Positions 1 to 8,482 are shown, counted from the first letter of the stretch. The stretch: DNA of 64,000 nucleotides from Ralstonia sp. UBA689 (GCF_002298975.1 NZ_DBMV01000001.1:1-64000), one strand, 5' to 3'. Numbers and translations: made by a program. Notes: generated from the sequence alone by a model not told the origin.

Positions 1-103
1 CGTACAGCGTGACGGACGATTGCGCGTGTGCGCCGGCGCTCATCGCCCCCAGCGCGGATGCCACCCCGAGCGCGGCCGCGCCACGCTTGATTCTTGACTG
101 CAT
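1..103 (-). CDS. Outer-membrane porin, 5' end only (runs off the window)
   Basis: The reading frame starts at 103 on the minus strand, a few bases after a near-perfect Shine-Dalgarno sequence (AAAGGAGGT at 109-117), and is still open at the window edge. Only 34 residues are visible. They form a Sec signal peptide with basic residues R4, K6 and R7, an Ala/Gly-rich core and a cleavage site AHA|Q after residue 27. The mature start QSSVTLY is the usual N-terminus of the trimeric general porins of Burkholderiales, where the first beta strand follows at once. The identity is inferred from this start alone. It lies downstream of uraD on the same strand and could carry purine breakdown substrates, but it could equally be a general porin. 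Confidence 0.75.
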   Translation of the reverse strand, partial: MQSRIKRGAAALGVASALGAMSAGAHAQSSVTLY

Positions 104-192
104 CTCTACCTCCTTTGTTGTTGATGGAATCGCCGCGGGGTGCGCCGCATTCGTCGATGCAGTCGCGGATCGGCCGGTCAGGCTCCATGCCG

Positions 193-220
193 GCGGTGTC
201 CCAGTGCTCCGTGACACCGC
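193..220. repeat. Inverted repeat between porin and uraD
   Basis: GCGGTGTC (193-200) and GACACCGC (213-220) are perfect 8-base arms around a 12-base spacer. There is no T tract on either side, so a classical terminator is unlikely. It may be an operator for the porin gene or an mRNA hairpin after uraD. Confidence 0.35.
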
Positions 221-242
221 GCCCACGGCGTTGTTCTGCTGA

Positions 243-764
243 TTAACCTGAAATCAAATCGTGCAAGCGGAAGCCGGCAATGCGGTGGATCTGCTCCAGC
301 GACGCGCGCAGCTCGGTATCGCGGTCGTTGTCCACGCGTTTGGCGAAGGCTTCGATGATTCCGTGGCGGTCGTAGCCGCGCACGGCCAGGATGAACGGGA
401 AACCGAACTTCTCGTTGTAGCGGTTGTTCAGATCCTGCAGGCGCGCAAATTCTTCCGGCGTGCACTGGTCCAGGCCGGCGCCCGCTTGCTCACGCGTCGA
501 TTCGACGGTCAGCTCGCCGCGCACGGCGGCCTTGCCGGCCAGTTCCGGGTGGGCGCGCACGAGCTTGAGCTGCGGGTCGATGCCGGCGGCATCCACGGCG
601 TGGCGCATGGCCGTGGTCAGTGCGTCGGCCGAGGCAAACGGGCGCTGAGTGGCAGCCTGCTCGGCCACCCACGGCGAGTGCTCGTAGATACCACCCAGCG
701 CCTGCACGAACTGTGCGGCGTTCATGGCGTTGAGTTGGGCGATGGAATACGTGGATTGGCTCAT
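243..764 (-). CDS. uraD: OHCU decarboxylase (UraD)
   Basis: This 173-residue protein converts 2-oxo-4-hydroxy-4-carboxy-5-ureidoimidazoline (OHCU) to S-allantoin, the last step of urate oxidation in the cytoplasm. The family signature is visible: the catalytic His in RAHPELAG (about residue 72), the VESTREQ segment with acidic and Gln residues near 88-93, and RYNEKFGFPF near 115-124. I chose the ATG at 764, which overlaps the stop of puuE by four bases, because family similarity begins there; the frame stays open upstream but that part is antisense-like shadow of puuE. It is the last gene of the leftward purine operon. Confidence 0.93.
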   Translation of the reverse strand: MSQSTYSIAQLNAMNAAQFVQALGGIYEHSPWVAEQAATQRPFASADALTTAMRHAVDAAGIDPQLKLVRAHPELAGKAAVRGELTVESTREQAGAGLDQCTPEEFARLQDLNNRYNEKFGFPFILAVRGYDRHGIIEAFAKRVDNDRDTELRASLEQIHRIAGFRLHDLISG

Positions 765-1723
765 GCTGCGTTGCTCAAAACAGGTTGCTTGACGTAAGGG
801 TGGTGCTGAATCCAGTGCTGCGCGATGTCGATGCGCCGGCAGATCCACACCTTGTCGTGCGATTGCACGTAATCCAGGAAACGTTGCAGTGCGCGCAAGC
901 GCGCCGGACGGCCCAGCAGGCGGCAGTGCATGCCGATCGACAGCATCTTCGGCGCGGCCAGCCCGTCTGGGTCGCCTTCTGCGTACAGCACGTCGAAGGC
1001 GTCCTTCAGGTACTGGTAGAAGTGGTCGGCCGTGTTGAAGCCCTGCGGGCTGGCGAAGCGCATGTCGTTGGTGTCGAGCGTGTACGGCACCACCAGGTGC
1101 GGCTTGCGCTCGCCGGCCGAGGTTTCGACTTCGGTCCAGAAGGGCAGGTCGTCGCCGTAGTAATCAGCGTCATAGGCGAAGCCGCCGTGCTCGACCACCA
1201 GGCGGCGCGTGTTGGGGCTGTCGCGGCCGGTGTACCAACCCAGCGGCGCGTTGCCGGTCAGCTCGCGGATGATCTCGACGCCGATGCGCATGTGCTCGCG
1301 CTCGGTGGCTTCGTCGATGTTCTGATAGTGGATCCAGCGCCAGCCGTGACAGGCGATTTCGTGGCCGAGATCAACGAAGGCCTGCGTCACGTCGGGATGA
1401 CGCTGCAGGGCCATCGACACGCCGAAGATGGTCATCGGCAGGCCGCGCTTCTCGAACTCGCGCAGGATGCGCCAGACGCCCGCGCGCGAGCCGTATTCGT
1501 AGATGCCCTCCATGCTCATGTGGCGGGCGGGGTAGGCGGCCGCACCGATGATCTCGGAGAGGAATTGTTCTGAGCCGGTATCGCCATGCAGCACGCAGTT
1601 CTCGCCGCCTTCTTCGTAGTTGAGGACGAACTGCAGGGCCACGCGCGCACCGCCCGGCCATTTGGGGTCCGGCGGGTTCTTGCCGTAACCGATGAGATCG
1701 CGCGGATAGTTATTGTTGGTCAT
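761..1723 (-). CDS. puuE: Allantoinase, polysaccharide-deacetylase type (PuuE)
   Basis: This 320-residue protein hydrolyses allantoin to allantoate. It belongs to the metal-independent PuuE family with the polysaccharide deacetylase (NodB-like) fold, unrelated to the amidohydrolase allantoinases. The N-terminal block YPRDLIGYGKNPPDPKWPGG, the EIACHGWRW segment and the GWYTGRDSPNTRRL block are typical, and the length is normal. It is translationally coupled to uraD (four-base overlap) and follows the 8-oxoguanine deaminase-like gene by 44 bases, consistent with one leftward operon. Allantoate amidohydrolase or allantoicase is not present in the window. Confidence 0.94.
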   Translation of the reverse strand: MTNNNYPRDLIGYGKNPPDPKWPGGARVALQFVLNYEEGGENCVLHGDTGSEQFLSEIIGAAAYPARHMSMEGIYEYGSRAGVWRILREFEKRGLPMTIFGVSMALQRHPDVTQAFVDLGHEIACHGWRWIHYQNIDEATEREHMRIGVEIIRELTGNAPLGWYTGRDSPNTRRLVVEHGGFAYDADYYGDDLPFWTEVETSAGERKPHLVVPYTLDTNDMRFASPQGFNTADHFYQYLKDAFDVLYAEGDPDGLAAPKMLSIGMHCRLLGRPARLRALQRFLDYVQSHDKVWICRRIDIAQHWIQHHPYVKQPVLSNAA

Positions 1724-1767
1724 GATTTGAGATCGAGGAGACTTCGCACAACACCGGCTCGCGTGTT

Positions 1768-3192
1768 TTACGCGGATGCCGGAACTGCCCGGACAGCCTG
1801 CGCAAGTTCCAGTGCAAGCCTCCGGTGACCCGTGAGATGCGCGTCGAGTTCCAGCGTGGTCAGGCGCCCGTCTTCGACGACCACACGCCCATTGATCACG
1901 CTGTGCGCCACGTTGGACGGGGCGCAGAACACCAGCGCGGCGACCGGGTCGTGGTCGGCGCCAGCAAAACCGACCTGATGGCGGTCGAAGCTGACAAAGT
2001 CGGCCGACATGCCAGGTGCCAGAGCGCCGATGTCGTCGCGGTTGAGCACGCGCGCGCCGCCGAGCGTGGCGATTTCCAGCGCCTCGCGCGCGCTCATCGC
2101 CGCCGGGCCGAAGCCGACGCGCGCCAGCAGCATCGCCTGGCGTGTTTCCCCGAGCATGTGCGCGCCGTCGTTCGATGCGCTGCCGTCCACGCCCAGGCTG
2201 ACCGGCACGCCGGCATCACGCATGGTGCGGATGGGCGCGATGCCCGAAGCGAGGCGCATGTTCGAGCATGGGCAATGCGCTACGCCCGTGCCGGTGCGTG
2301 CAAATACGTCGATGCCGTGCGCGTCGAGCTTTACGCAGTGCGCGTGCCACACGTCGTGGCCAACCCAGCCGAGGTCTTCGGCGTACTCGGCCGGCGTCAT
2401 GCCGAACTTCTCACGCGAGTAGGCAATGTCGTTGTCGTTCTCGGCAAGGTGGGTATGCATCGACACACCGTAGCTGCGCGCCAGCTTGGCCGATTCGCGC
2501 ATCAGGTCCCGCGAGACCGAGAACGGTGAGCACGGCGCCACCACCACACGCAGCATCGAATGGCGATCGGCGTCGTGCCAGGTTTCGATCAGGCGCTGCG
2601 TTTCCTTGAGGATGGCATCTTCGCCTTCGACCACGCGGTCCGGCGGCAGGCCGCCCTGGCTGCGGCCCACGCTCATGCTGCCGCGCGCGGCATGAAAGCG
2701 CATGCCGATCTGGTGCGCGGCTTCGATGGAGTCGTCGAGCCGGCAGCCGTTGGGATATAGGTAGAGGTGATCGCTGGAAGTGGTGCAACCCGACAGCAAC
2801 AACTCGGCCATCGCCGTGAGCGTGGACACACGCACCATTTCGGGCGTGAGTCCCGCCCACACCGGATAAAGGTTTGTCAGCCAGCCGAACAGCTCGGCAT
2901 CCTGCGCGGCGGGCAGGGCGCGCGTCAGGCTTTGATACATGTGGTGGTGCGTGTTGACGAAGCCGGGCGTGACCACGTGGTCGCGCAGTTCCAGCACGCG
3001 CACATTGGGCTGGCCGATCGCGTCGCCATACTGCGCGGGCAGATCGGCCGTGGCGCCCACCCACTCAATTACGCCACCGCGTGCCACCAGGGCGCCGTCG
3101 GGAATCTCGCGGCGTTGCGCGTCCATCGTGACCAGCACGTCGGCATGGCGGGCGATCAAAAGCGGGTCGGTGTGCGCGACAGTGGCGTTCAT
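1768..3192 (-). CDS. 8-oxoguanine deaminase-type amidohydrolase
   Basis: This 474-residue member of the amidohydrolase (ATZ/TRZ) superfamily probably deaminates an oxidised or ordinary aminopurine. An N-terminal metal motif THHHM (His82 and His84), a metal His in MHTHLAEN, a later His in HAHCVKLD, and the Asp in SLGVDGSASND are all present, so the mononuclear zinc site looks intact. The overall pattern fits the 8-oxoguanine deaminase group described from Pseudomonas rather than hydroxyatrazine hydrolase, but the substrate is inferred from similarity and from its place between a purine permease and puuE. It ends four bases into the spacing from the permease gene, so it is cotranscribed with it. 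Confidence 0.82.
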   Translation of the reverse strand: MNATVAHTDPLLIARHADVLVTMDAQRREIPDGALVARGGVIEWVGATADLPAQYGDAIGQPNVRVLELRDHVVTPGFVNTHHHMYQSLTRALPAAQDAELFGWLTNLYPVWAGLTPEMVRVSTLTAMAELLLSGCTTSSDHLYLYPNGCRLDDSIEAAHQIGMRFHAARGSMSVGRSQGGLPPDRVVEGEDAILKETQRLIETWHDADRHSMLRVVVAPCSPFSVSRDLMRESAKLARSYGVSMHTHLAENDNDIAYSREKFGMTPAEYAEDLGWVGHDVWHAHCVKLDAHGIDVFARTGTGVAHCPCSNMRLASGIAPIRTMRDAGVPVSLGVDGSASNDGAHMLGETRQAMLLARVGFGPAAMSAREALEIATLGGARVLNRDDIGALAPGMSADFVSFDRHQVGFAGADHDPVAALVFCAPSNVAHSVINGRVVVEDGRLTTLELDAHLTGHRRLALELAQAVRAVPASA

Positions 3193-3196
3193 GCAA

Positions 3197-4606
3197 TTAC
3201 TCCGTGCCGTGGGTGTTGGCGGCAGCCTCGCGCATTGCGTGCTCGGTCGACTGCATGCCGTTGTAGTAGAGGTTCAGAACGACTGCCACCAGCGTGCCCA
3301 GCACGATGCCACTGTGCGTCACGGGCTCCAGCCAGTGCGGCAGATACTGGAAGAATGTCGGTGCCAGCGTTGGGATCATGCCGAAGCCGATCGAGATGGC
3401 CACGATGAACAGGTTGTGACGGTACTTGTTGAAGTCGATCGAGCCCAGGATGCGCACACCCGTGGCGGCCACCATGCCGAACATGACGATGCCCGCGCCG
3501 CCCAGCACGAAGGAAGGCACCGACGCCACGATGTGCGCCATCTTCGGGAACAGGCCCAGTACGATCAGGATGAGGCCGCCCATGGCCGCCACGAAGCGCG
3601 AGCGCACGCCGGTCACGGTCACCAGGCCCACGTTCTGCGAGAACGAGGTGTACGGGAAGGTATTGAATACGCCGCCGATCACAGTGCCCAGGCCGTCGGC
3701 ACGCAGGCCGCGGGTGAGATCATCGGTGGAGAGCTTCTTGCCGGTGATTTCGGCCAGCGCCAGGAACATACCGGTCGATTCCACCAGCGTGATCATCATC
3801 ACCACGCACATCGAGGCAATGGCGCCGATGTGGAAGGTCGGCATGCCGAAGTGCAGCGGCGTGATGACAGCCATCCACTCGGCGTCGGCCACGCCAGCAA
3901 AGCTCACCTTGCCGAAGGCCATGGCGATGAGCGTGCCGATCACGATGCCCAGCAGCACGGCGATGTTGCCGATCAGCCCACGACCGTACTTGGTCAGCAG
4001 CAGGATGATCACCAGCACCGCCAGCGCGATCGCCAGGCCGCCCAGGTTGCCGTAGTCCAGGTTCGGCACGGTTTGCAGTACACCATCGACGACGACCTTC
4101 TTGGTGGGTTGCCCGCCGCCGGCCCAGTTGATGCCAACGCCCATCAGCGACATGCCAATCAGCGTGATGACAGTGCCGGTCACGACCGGCGGGAAGAGGC
4201 CGAGCACGCGCCCCATCAGCGGCGCGACGACGATGCCGAACACCCCCGCCGCGATCACCGCGCCGTAGATGCCTAGCAGGCCGATGGTGGGGTCGGTGCC
4301 GATGGCGATCATCGGTCCGACCGAGGCGAAGGTCACGCCCATCATGACGGGCATGCGGATGCCGAACTTCCACACCCCGAACGCCTGGATGAGCGTGGCG
4401 AGGCCAGCGGCGAACAGGTCGGCATTGATCAGGAAGGCGAGTTGCTCCTTGGGCAAATGCAGTGCGCCGCCCACGATCAAGGGCACAGCCACGGTGCCTG
4501 CATACATCACCAATACATGTTGCAGGCCCAATGCGAGCAGGCGTCCGTACGCCACGCGCTCGTTGGTCAGATCCGCCGCGGGGGCGGCGATGGTGCTGCT
4601 TGCCAT
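3197..4606 (-). CDS. Purine permease, nucleobase:cation symporter-2 family
   Basis: The 469-residue inner-membrane protein has the many hydrophobic segments of the NCS2 (xanthine/uracil permease, PF00860) family, with the N-terminal LALGLQHVLVMYAGTVAVPL block, the QNVGLVTVTGVRSRFV block late in the protein, and the Glu-rich TLVESTGMFLAL helix used in substrate binding. It probably imports xanthine, urate or a related purine; the exact substrate cannot be read. The ATG at 4606 is preceded by AAAGGAGA, which decides the start over longer open frame upstream. It heads the operon permease - 8-oxoguanine deaminase - puuE - uraD, and lies 92 bases after the GntR regulator gene on the same strand. 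Confidence 0.9.
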   Translation of the reverse strand: MASSTIAAPAADLTNERVAYGRLLALGLQHVLVMYAGTVAVPLIVGGALHLPKEQLAFLINADLFAAGLATLIQAFGVWKFGIRMPVMMGVTFASVGPMIAIGTDPTIGLLGIYGAVIAAGVFGIVVAPLMGRVLGLFPPVVTGTVITLIGMSLMGVGINWAGGGQPTKKVVVDGVLQTVPNLDYGNLGGLAIALAVLVIILLLTKYGRGLIGNIAVLLGIVIGTLIAMAFGKVSFAGVADAEWMAVITPLHFGMPTFHIGAIASMCVVMMITLVESTGMFLALAEITGKKLSTDDLTRGLRADGLGTVIGGVFNTFPYTSFSQNVGLVTVTGVRSRFVAAMGGLILIVLGLFPKMAHIVASVPSFVLGGAGIVMFGMVAATGVRILGSIDFNKYRHNLFIVAISIGFGMIPTLAPTFFQYLPHWLEPVTHSGIVLGTLVAVVLNLYYNGMQSTEHAMREAAANTHGTE

Positions 4607-4698
4607 AAAGGTCTCCTTTGGGTGGTGAGCCGGACGGCGCCCGGCTTGTGGCGGCCGGCCTCTGTCGTGCCGGCTCGCCCAATACAGCAAAACCGGTC

Positions 4699-5460
4699 CT
4701 AGACTTTGTCGCCGCGCGGGCCCAATACCGAACGCAGGTCGAAATCGGCGGGCGCCTCCGGGCGCACGCGGTCGGCACAGCATTGCAAGTGCTGGGCCAT
4801 GTGAGCCTGGGCGGCGCTGGCGTCGCCGCGCTCCAGCGCGTTGAGAATGTCCAGGTGCTCGTCGAAGGAACAGGCGTTGTGGCCCGGTGCTTCCACGCTG
4901 GCGATCATCAGCGTGGTGCGCGAGACCAGGCGGCGCATTATCTCGACCACCAGTGGGTTGCCGGCCTGCTCGGCCAGCGCAACGTGGAATTCCGCAGAGA
5001 GCCGGATCCAGCGCGGGCGGTCATGCGTGACGAAGGCCTGGCGCTCTTCCTTGACCAGTTCCACCAGCGGGGCGATCGCCGCCTTGGGGTTGCTGCTGTG
5101 GCCGACCTTGTCGAGCACGGCGCGCTCCAGGATCTGGCGCAGCTCGAACATGGCGTGCGCTTCGTCAATGGACGGGGCGGCGATGAACGCGCCGCGGTTC
5201 GGCTCCAGGTCGACCAGGCCGTCAGCGGCCAGCCGGGAGAAGACCTTGCGCACCGTATGGCGCGCGGTGGCATAGATTTCGCAAAGCGCATGCTCCGTCA
5301 ACTTGGTGCGCGGAGGCAGGCGGTGCTCCATGATCGCGTCGTAGATCTCGTGGTACATGCGTTCTTCGACCGACATACGTGTTGCCCCCGACGCCTTGGC
5401 GCCCGGCGTACCCGGTTTCAGCGCCGTTTCAGTGGAGACCAGCTTGAGACTCTTGGACAT
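4699..5460 (-). CDS. GntR-family (FCD domain) regulator, probable purine catabolism regulator
   Basis: The 253-residue protein has an N-terminal winged helix (about residues 30-100, with KLTEHALCEIYATARHTVRKVFSRLAADGLVDLEPNRGAFI) followed by an all-helical FCD ligand domain with metal-type residues (ExRxxLE, and D..H in CSFDEHLDIL). This is the FadR/VanR subfamily. The start at 5460 follows AAAGGCGGG. It lies between the permease operon and the divergent uraH-puuD pair, and its own promoter is enclosed by a large inverted repeat, so autoregulation and control of urate breakdown are likely. The effector (urate, allantoin or another intermediate) is unknown. Confidence 0.85.
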   Translation of the reverse strand: MSKSLKLVSTETALKPGTPGAKASGATRMSVEERMYHEIYDAIMEHRLPPRTKLTEHALCEIYATARHTVRKVFSRLAADGLVDLEPNRGAFIAAPSIDEAHAMFELRQILERAVLDKVGHSSNPKAAIAPLVELVKEERQAFVTHDRPRWIRLSAEFHVALAEQAGNPLVVEIMRRLVSRTTLMIASVEAPGHNACSFDEHLDILNALERGDASAAQAHMAQHLQCCADRVRPEAPADFDLRSVLGPRGDKV

Positions 5461-5512
5461 GGCAGACCCGCCTTTGAATAGTGCAGCGCCGCATAGGCCG
5501 CCGCGAAAACCT

Positions 5513-5550
5513 GTTGACAATTATTCGTGGATGGCCAAAATATTGTCAAC
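5513..5550. promoter_or_regulatory. Face-to-face promoters inside a GntR-type operator
   Basis: GTTGACAAT (5513-5521) and ATTGTCAAC (5542-5550) are exact inverted copies. On the minus strand TTGACA (5549-5544) and AATAAT (5525-5520), 18 bases apart, form a near-consensus sigma-70 promoter for the GntR gene. On the plus strand TTGACA (5515-5520) and AATATT (5539-5544) are also 18 apart and could serve uraH. Both -35 boxes lie inside the operator arms, so a bound repressor would block both directions. ATTGTC/GACAAT half-sites fit FCD-type GntR proteins. The remainder of the 367-base gap 5461-5827 contains no gene that I can see. Confidence 0.65.
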
Positions 5551-5827
5551 AAAATGCGTTCGGGAAGCCGACAAACTAGGGAAATCCCTGTCTCATGTTC
5601 CCACGGAGACACGGCGTCGGCCCCAGAGCGAGCGACGGCTTTGCCGGTTTGGCATGCCCCCCTCCCAATATGGGCGGCAGGCGTAAACCGGCTGGACGCG
5701 CGCCGGGATGCGTGCAGTGCACGTACCGAGCGGGCCCCGCCACCAACCCTTATCCCTCAAGGGTTTGGAGCGAGGTGCAAGTGGAGGCAGCGGCGCTTCT
5801 GAAAATTCAAACTACAGAGGAAGACAA

Positions 5828-6181
5828 ATGGGACGCTTGACTACCCATGTGCTCGACACCGCTGCAGGCACGCCGGGCAAGGACCTGGCGATCGCCCTGT
5901 TCAAAATTGTCGACAATCATAGGCAACCGGTGAAAACGGTCCGCACCAATCACGATGGCCGTTGCGATGCGCCGTTGCTGGAAGGCGACGCGCTGCAGGC
6001 GGGCGTCTACGAGCTGGATTTCGCGGTGGGCGACTACTACCGCGCGGCCGGCGTCAAACTCCCCGAGCCCGCGTTCCTGGACGTGGTGACGCTGCGCTTT
6101 GGCGTGGCCGATACCGGTGCGCACTACCACGTGCCGCTGCTGGTCTCGCCGTGGTCGTACTCGACCTACCGCGGTAGCTGA
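5828..6181 (+). CDS. uraH: 5-hydroxyisourate hydrolase (UraH)
   Basis: This 117-residue transthyretin-like protein hydrolyses 5-hydroxyisourate to OHCU in the cytoplasm. The family landmarks are intact: LTTHVLDTAAGTPG at the N-terminus, RTNHDGR, FRxG-type YHVPLLVSPWSYSTYRGS at the C-terminus ending in the diagnostic YRGS. The ATG at 5828 follows AGAGGAAG; longer open frame upstream has no family similarity. It is the first gene of the rightward pair uraH-puuD and divergent from the GntR gene. The codons for IVDN contain a perfect copy of the putative GntR half-site palindrome (5906-5917). Confidence 0.95.
   Translation: MGRLTTHVLDTAAGTPGKDLAIALFKIVDNHRQPVKTVRTNHDGRCDAPLLEGDALQAGVYELDFAVGDYYRAAGVKLPEPAFLDVVTLRFGVADTGAHYHVPLLVSPWSYSTYRGS
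5906..5917. promoter_or_regulatory. Perfect palindrome like the GntR operator, inside uraH
   Basis: ATTGTCGACAAT is a perfect 12-base palindrome made of the same half-sites seen at 5513-5550. It is within the coding sequence of uraH, 78 bases after the start codon, and might be a secondary operator that supports looping or a roadblock. Confidence 0.45.
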
Positions 6182-6199
6182 TAGGGCGGGGAGCACATC

Positions 6200-7417
6200 A
6201 TGGAAGGCTATATCCTAGACTGGGCCAACCTCTTGCTGCGTTGGCTGCACGTGATCGTCGCGATCGCGTGGATCGGCTCGTCGTTCTACTTCGTCTGGCT
6301 CGACAATAGCCTGACCAAGCCGACTGCGCCGGATCTGAAAGACAAAGGCGTCGACGGCGAGCTGTGGGCTGTGCACGGCGGCGGGTTCTACAACCCGCAG
6401 AAGTACCTGCTGGCGCCCAAGCAACTGCCGGATCATCTGCACTGGTTCTACTGGGAGTCGTACACGACCTGGATGTCGGGTTTCGCGCTGCTGACGGTGG
6501 TGTACCTGTTCAACGCCAACGTCTACATGATCGACCGCAGCGTGTTCGACATGACGGCGGCGACGGCGGTGATCCTCGCCCTGGCGTTCCTGGTGGTCGG
6601 GTGGCTGGTGTATGACACCATTTGCCGCGTGTTCGGCAAGAACGACCGTGTGGTGGGCATTCTGGTGGCGATCTATGTGGTGATCGCGGCGTTTGCGGCG
6701 ACCCACTTGTTCTCGGGCCGCGCGGCGTTCCTGCTGATCGGCGCGATGATCGCGACCATCATGAGCGCCAACGTGTTCTTCTGGATCATCCCAGGGCAGC
6801 GCAAGGTGGTGGCTTCGCTCAAGGCCGGCGAGAAGCCGGACCCGATCCACGGCAAGCGCGGCAAGCAGCGCAGCGTGCACAACACGTACTTCACGCTACC
6901 GGTGCTGTTCACAATGCTGTCGAACCACTACAGCATGATGTACGCGAACAAGTACAACTGGATCGTGCTGGTGCTGATCATGCTGGCCGGCGTGCTGATC
7001 CGTCAGTTCTTCATCCTGAAGCACAAGGGCGTGGTGAACTGGGGCTATCCGGCGGCAGGCGTGGGGGTGTTGCTGGGTGTGGCCGTGTGGCTGGCGCCAG
7101 CGCAGCGTCCGGCAGCTCCGGTGGCGGAAAGCGCTGCAGCGGCAACGGCCACTACCGGCGGCTCGGACTTCGCCAAAGTACAGGCAGTCGTTACCGCACG
7201 GTGCTACCAATGTCACTCGGCACATCCTACCCTGATGCCTTCTCCGGCCAAGGGCGTGCTGCTCGATACGCCGGATCAACTCGCGGCGCATGCGCAACTC
7301 GTCTATCAGCAAGCCGTGCAGCAGAAGCTGATGCCGTTGGGCAACGTGACGCAGATCACCGACGACGAGCGCACGATCATCGCCAAGTGGTTTGAAGGCG
7401 GCGCCAGGACCAACTGA
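6200..7417 (+). CDS. puuD: Membrane-bound urate hydroxylase with cytochrome c domain (PuuD)
   Basis: This 405-residue protein oxidises urate to 5-hydroxyisourate at the membrane and passes electrons to the respiratory chain instead of producing peroxide. The first ~300 residues form the urate oxidase N-terminal membrane domain with several transmembrane helices (starting LLLRWLHVIVAIAWIGSSFYFVWLD). A short Ala-rich linker leads to a C-terminal class I cytochrome c domain with haem motif CYQCH and an axial Met candidate in QKLMPLGN. The gene starts 18 bases after uraH and a GGGGAG ribosome site, so the two form an operon. A strong terminator follows at 7502. Confidence 0.94.
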   Translation: MEGYILDWANLLLRWLHVIVAIAWIGSSFYFVWLDNSLTKPTAPDLKDKGVDGELWAVHGGGFYNPQKYLLAPKQLPDHLHWFYWESYTTWMSGFALLTVVYLFNANVYMIDRSVFDMTAATAVILALAFLVVGWLVYDTICRVFGKNDRVVGILVAIYVVIAAFAATHLFSGRAAFLLIGAMIATIMSANVFFWIIPGQRKVVASLKAGEKPDPIHGKRGKQRSVHNTYFTLPVLFTMLSNHYSMMYANKYNWIVLVLIMLAGVLIRQFFILKHKGVVNWGYPAAGVGVLLGVAVWLAPAQRPAAPVAESAAAATATTGGSDFAKVQAVVTARCYQCHSAHPTLMPSPAKGVLLDTPDQLAAHAQLVYQQAVQQKLMPLGNVTQITDDERTIIAKWFEGGARTN

Positions 7418-7501
7418 GGCGCACGTCGAAGTGACAGCAGAAAGGTTTATCGGAGCATGCCATGCGTTCCCTAGCGGATGGCATGACCGGTGAGGGTTGA
7501 G

Positions 7502-7526
7502 CGGGGCTGCGGCCCCGTTTTTTTTT
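7502..7526 (+). terminator. Rho-independent terminator after uraH-puuD
   Basis: A 6-bp GC stem (CGGGGC with GCCCCG) and a 4-base loop are followed by nine T residues. It closes the rightward uraH-puuD transcript and faces the convergent manganese exporter gene. Confidence 0.9.
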
Positions 7527-7550
7527 GCCCTGAGCCTGCGCGCTGTTTGC

Positions 7551-8120
7551 TTACTTGCCCACGCCCAGCAGCGCCAGCACGCCCAGCACCAGAAAGATCA
7601 ACGCGGCAATCCGGTGCACCAGCTTGATCGGCATGCGCGCGGCAAACTTGTTGCCCATCAGTACCGCCGGCACGTTGGCCAGCATCATGCCGAAGGTCGT
7701 GCCCGCCACCACCCAGGCGATGTCATGGAAGCGCGCTGCCAGCGCCACGGTGGCAATCTGCGTCTTGTCGCCCATCTCGGCAAAGAAGAACGCCACGATG
7801 GTGGTGCCGATGATGCCCAGGCCGCGTGCGTCTTTCGGTGCTTCCTCGTCATCCAGCTTGTCTGGAATCAGCATCCACCCGGCCATGGCGATGAAGCCAA
7901 CGCCCAGGATCCAGCGCAGCACGTTCTCGCCGAGCACGTGCGTGATCCAGCCGCCGACGGCACCGGCAAACGCGTGGTTGACGAGGGTGGAGATGAAGAT
8001 GCCGATGATGATCGGGACTGGCTTGCGAAAACGCGCGGCCAGCAGGATCGACAGCAGTTGTGTCTTGTCGCCGATTTCAGCAAGGGCGACGATGCCGGTG
8101 GAGACGAGAAAGGCTTCCAT
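7551..8120 (-). CDS. GDT1/UPF0016 (TMEM165) family manganese exporter
   Basis: The 189-residue membrane protein has two homologous halves, each with the hallmark E-x-G-D-K-T motif: AEIGDKTQLLSI (about residues 14-25) and AEMGDKTQIATV (about 114-125). The two acidic motifs build the cation path in this Mn2+/Ca2+ exporter family. The ATG at 8120 is chosen because it gives the normal family N-terminus; an earlier in-frame start is part of the leader RNA. The 5' leader is a yybP-ykoY Mn2+ riboswitch, which supports manganese efflux as the job. It stands alone between the purine operons. Confidence 0.9.
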   Translation of the reverse strand: MEAFLVSTGIVALAEIGDKTQLLSILLAARFRKPVPIIIGIFISTLVNHAFAGAVGGWITHVLGENVLRWILGVGFIAMAGWMLIPDKLDDEEAPKDARGLGIIGTTIVAFFFAEMGDKTQIATVALAARFHDIAWVVAGTTFGMMLANVPAVLMGNKFAARMPIKLVHRIAALIFLVLGVLALLGVGK

Positions 8121-8179
8121 GTTGTTGTGGTGTCCGGGCCGTATGCGAACCAATGACGCACCGCTGCCGGCCCTATCCG

Positions 8180-8447
8180 CAGAGGTGTGTCATCGGTCTC
8201 GCCAGGCGCGTCACCGGCGAATCTACGCATGATCCATCCTACTGCGCAACCCGATCTTGGCCCTGCGATGCCCACCGTACCCTTGTACGGCTGTGCTTCT
8301 CGGGCCAACCTCGGGCTGCTCGCTACGGATCGTGAGCAGATTCGAGTGTGGCTGACCACGCCATAACCGTCTGCCATTGCAGCGACGGTCAAGTCTGTTG
8401 ACGTGGCCCTCGAAGTGTCGACTTCGAGCGGCTACTCCCCAATGGAA
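8180..8447 (-). ncRNA. yybP-ykoY manganese riboswitch in the leader of the GDT1-family gene
   Basis: Reading the minus strand, the leader opens with GGGGAGTAGC (8440-8431), the signature of the yybP-ykoY class, then CGTCAACAGACTTG (about 8403-8390), and later GGCGAGACC (8203-8195), the second conserved loop. Both metal-binding loop sequences match the consensus. A hairpin insert (CCGTAC/GTACGG, 8291-8276) lies between. The outer limits are approximate and I did not fold the RNA. Established knowledge: this class binds Mn2+ and controls Mn exporters including UPF0016 genes. The remaining leader down to 8121 probably holds the expression platform. Confidence 0.85.
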
Positions 8448-8453
8448 GCCGCG

Positions 8454-8482
8454 ATTATACGAGGATCAGCTTGCCGCGCCAA
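8454..8482 (-). promoter_or_regulatory. Sigma-70 promoter of the manganese riboswitch transcript
   Basis: On the minus strand TTGGCG (8482-8477) and TATAAT (8459-8454) are separated by 17 bases, placing the transcript start near 8447, just ahead of the riboswitch. The -35 box overlaps the 3' end of the guanine deaminase gene. Confidence 0.8.
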
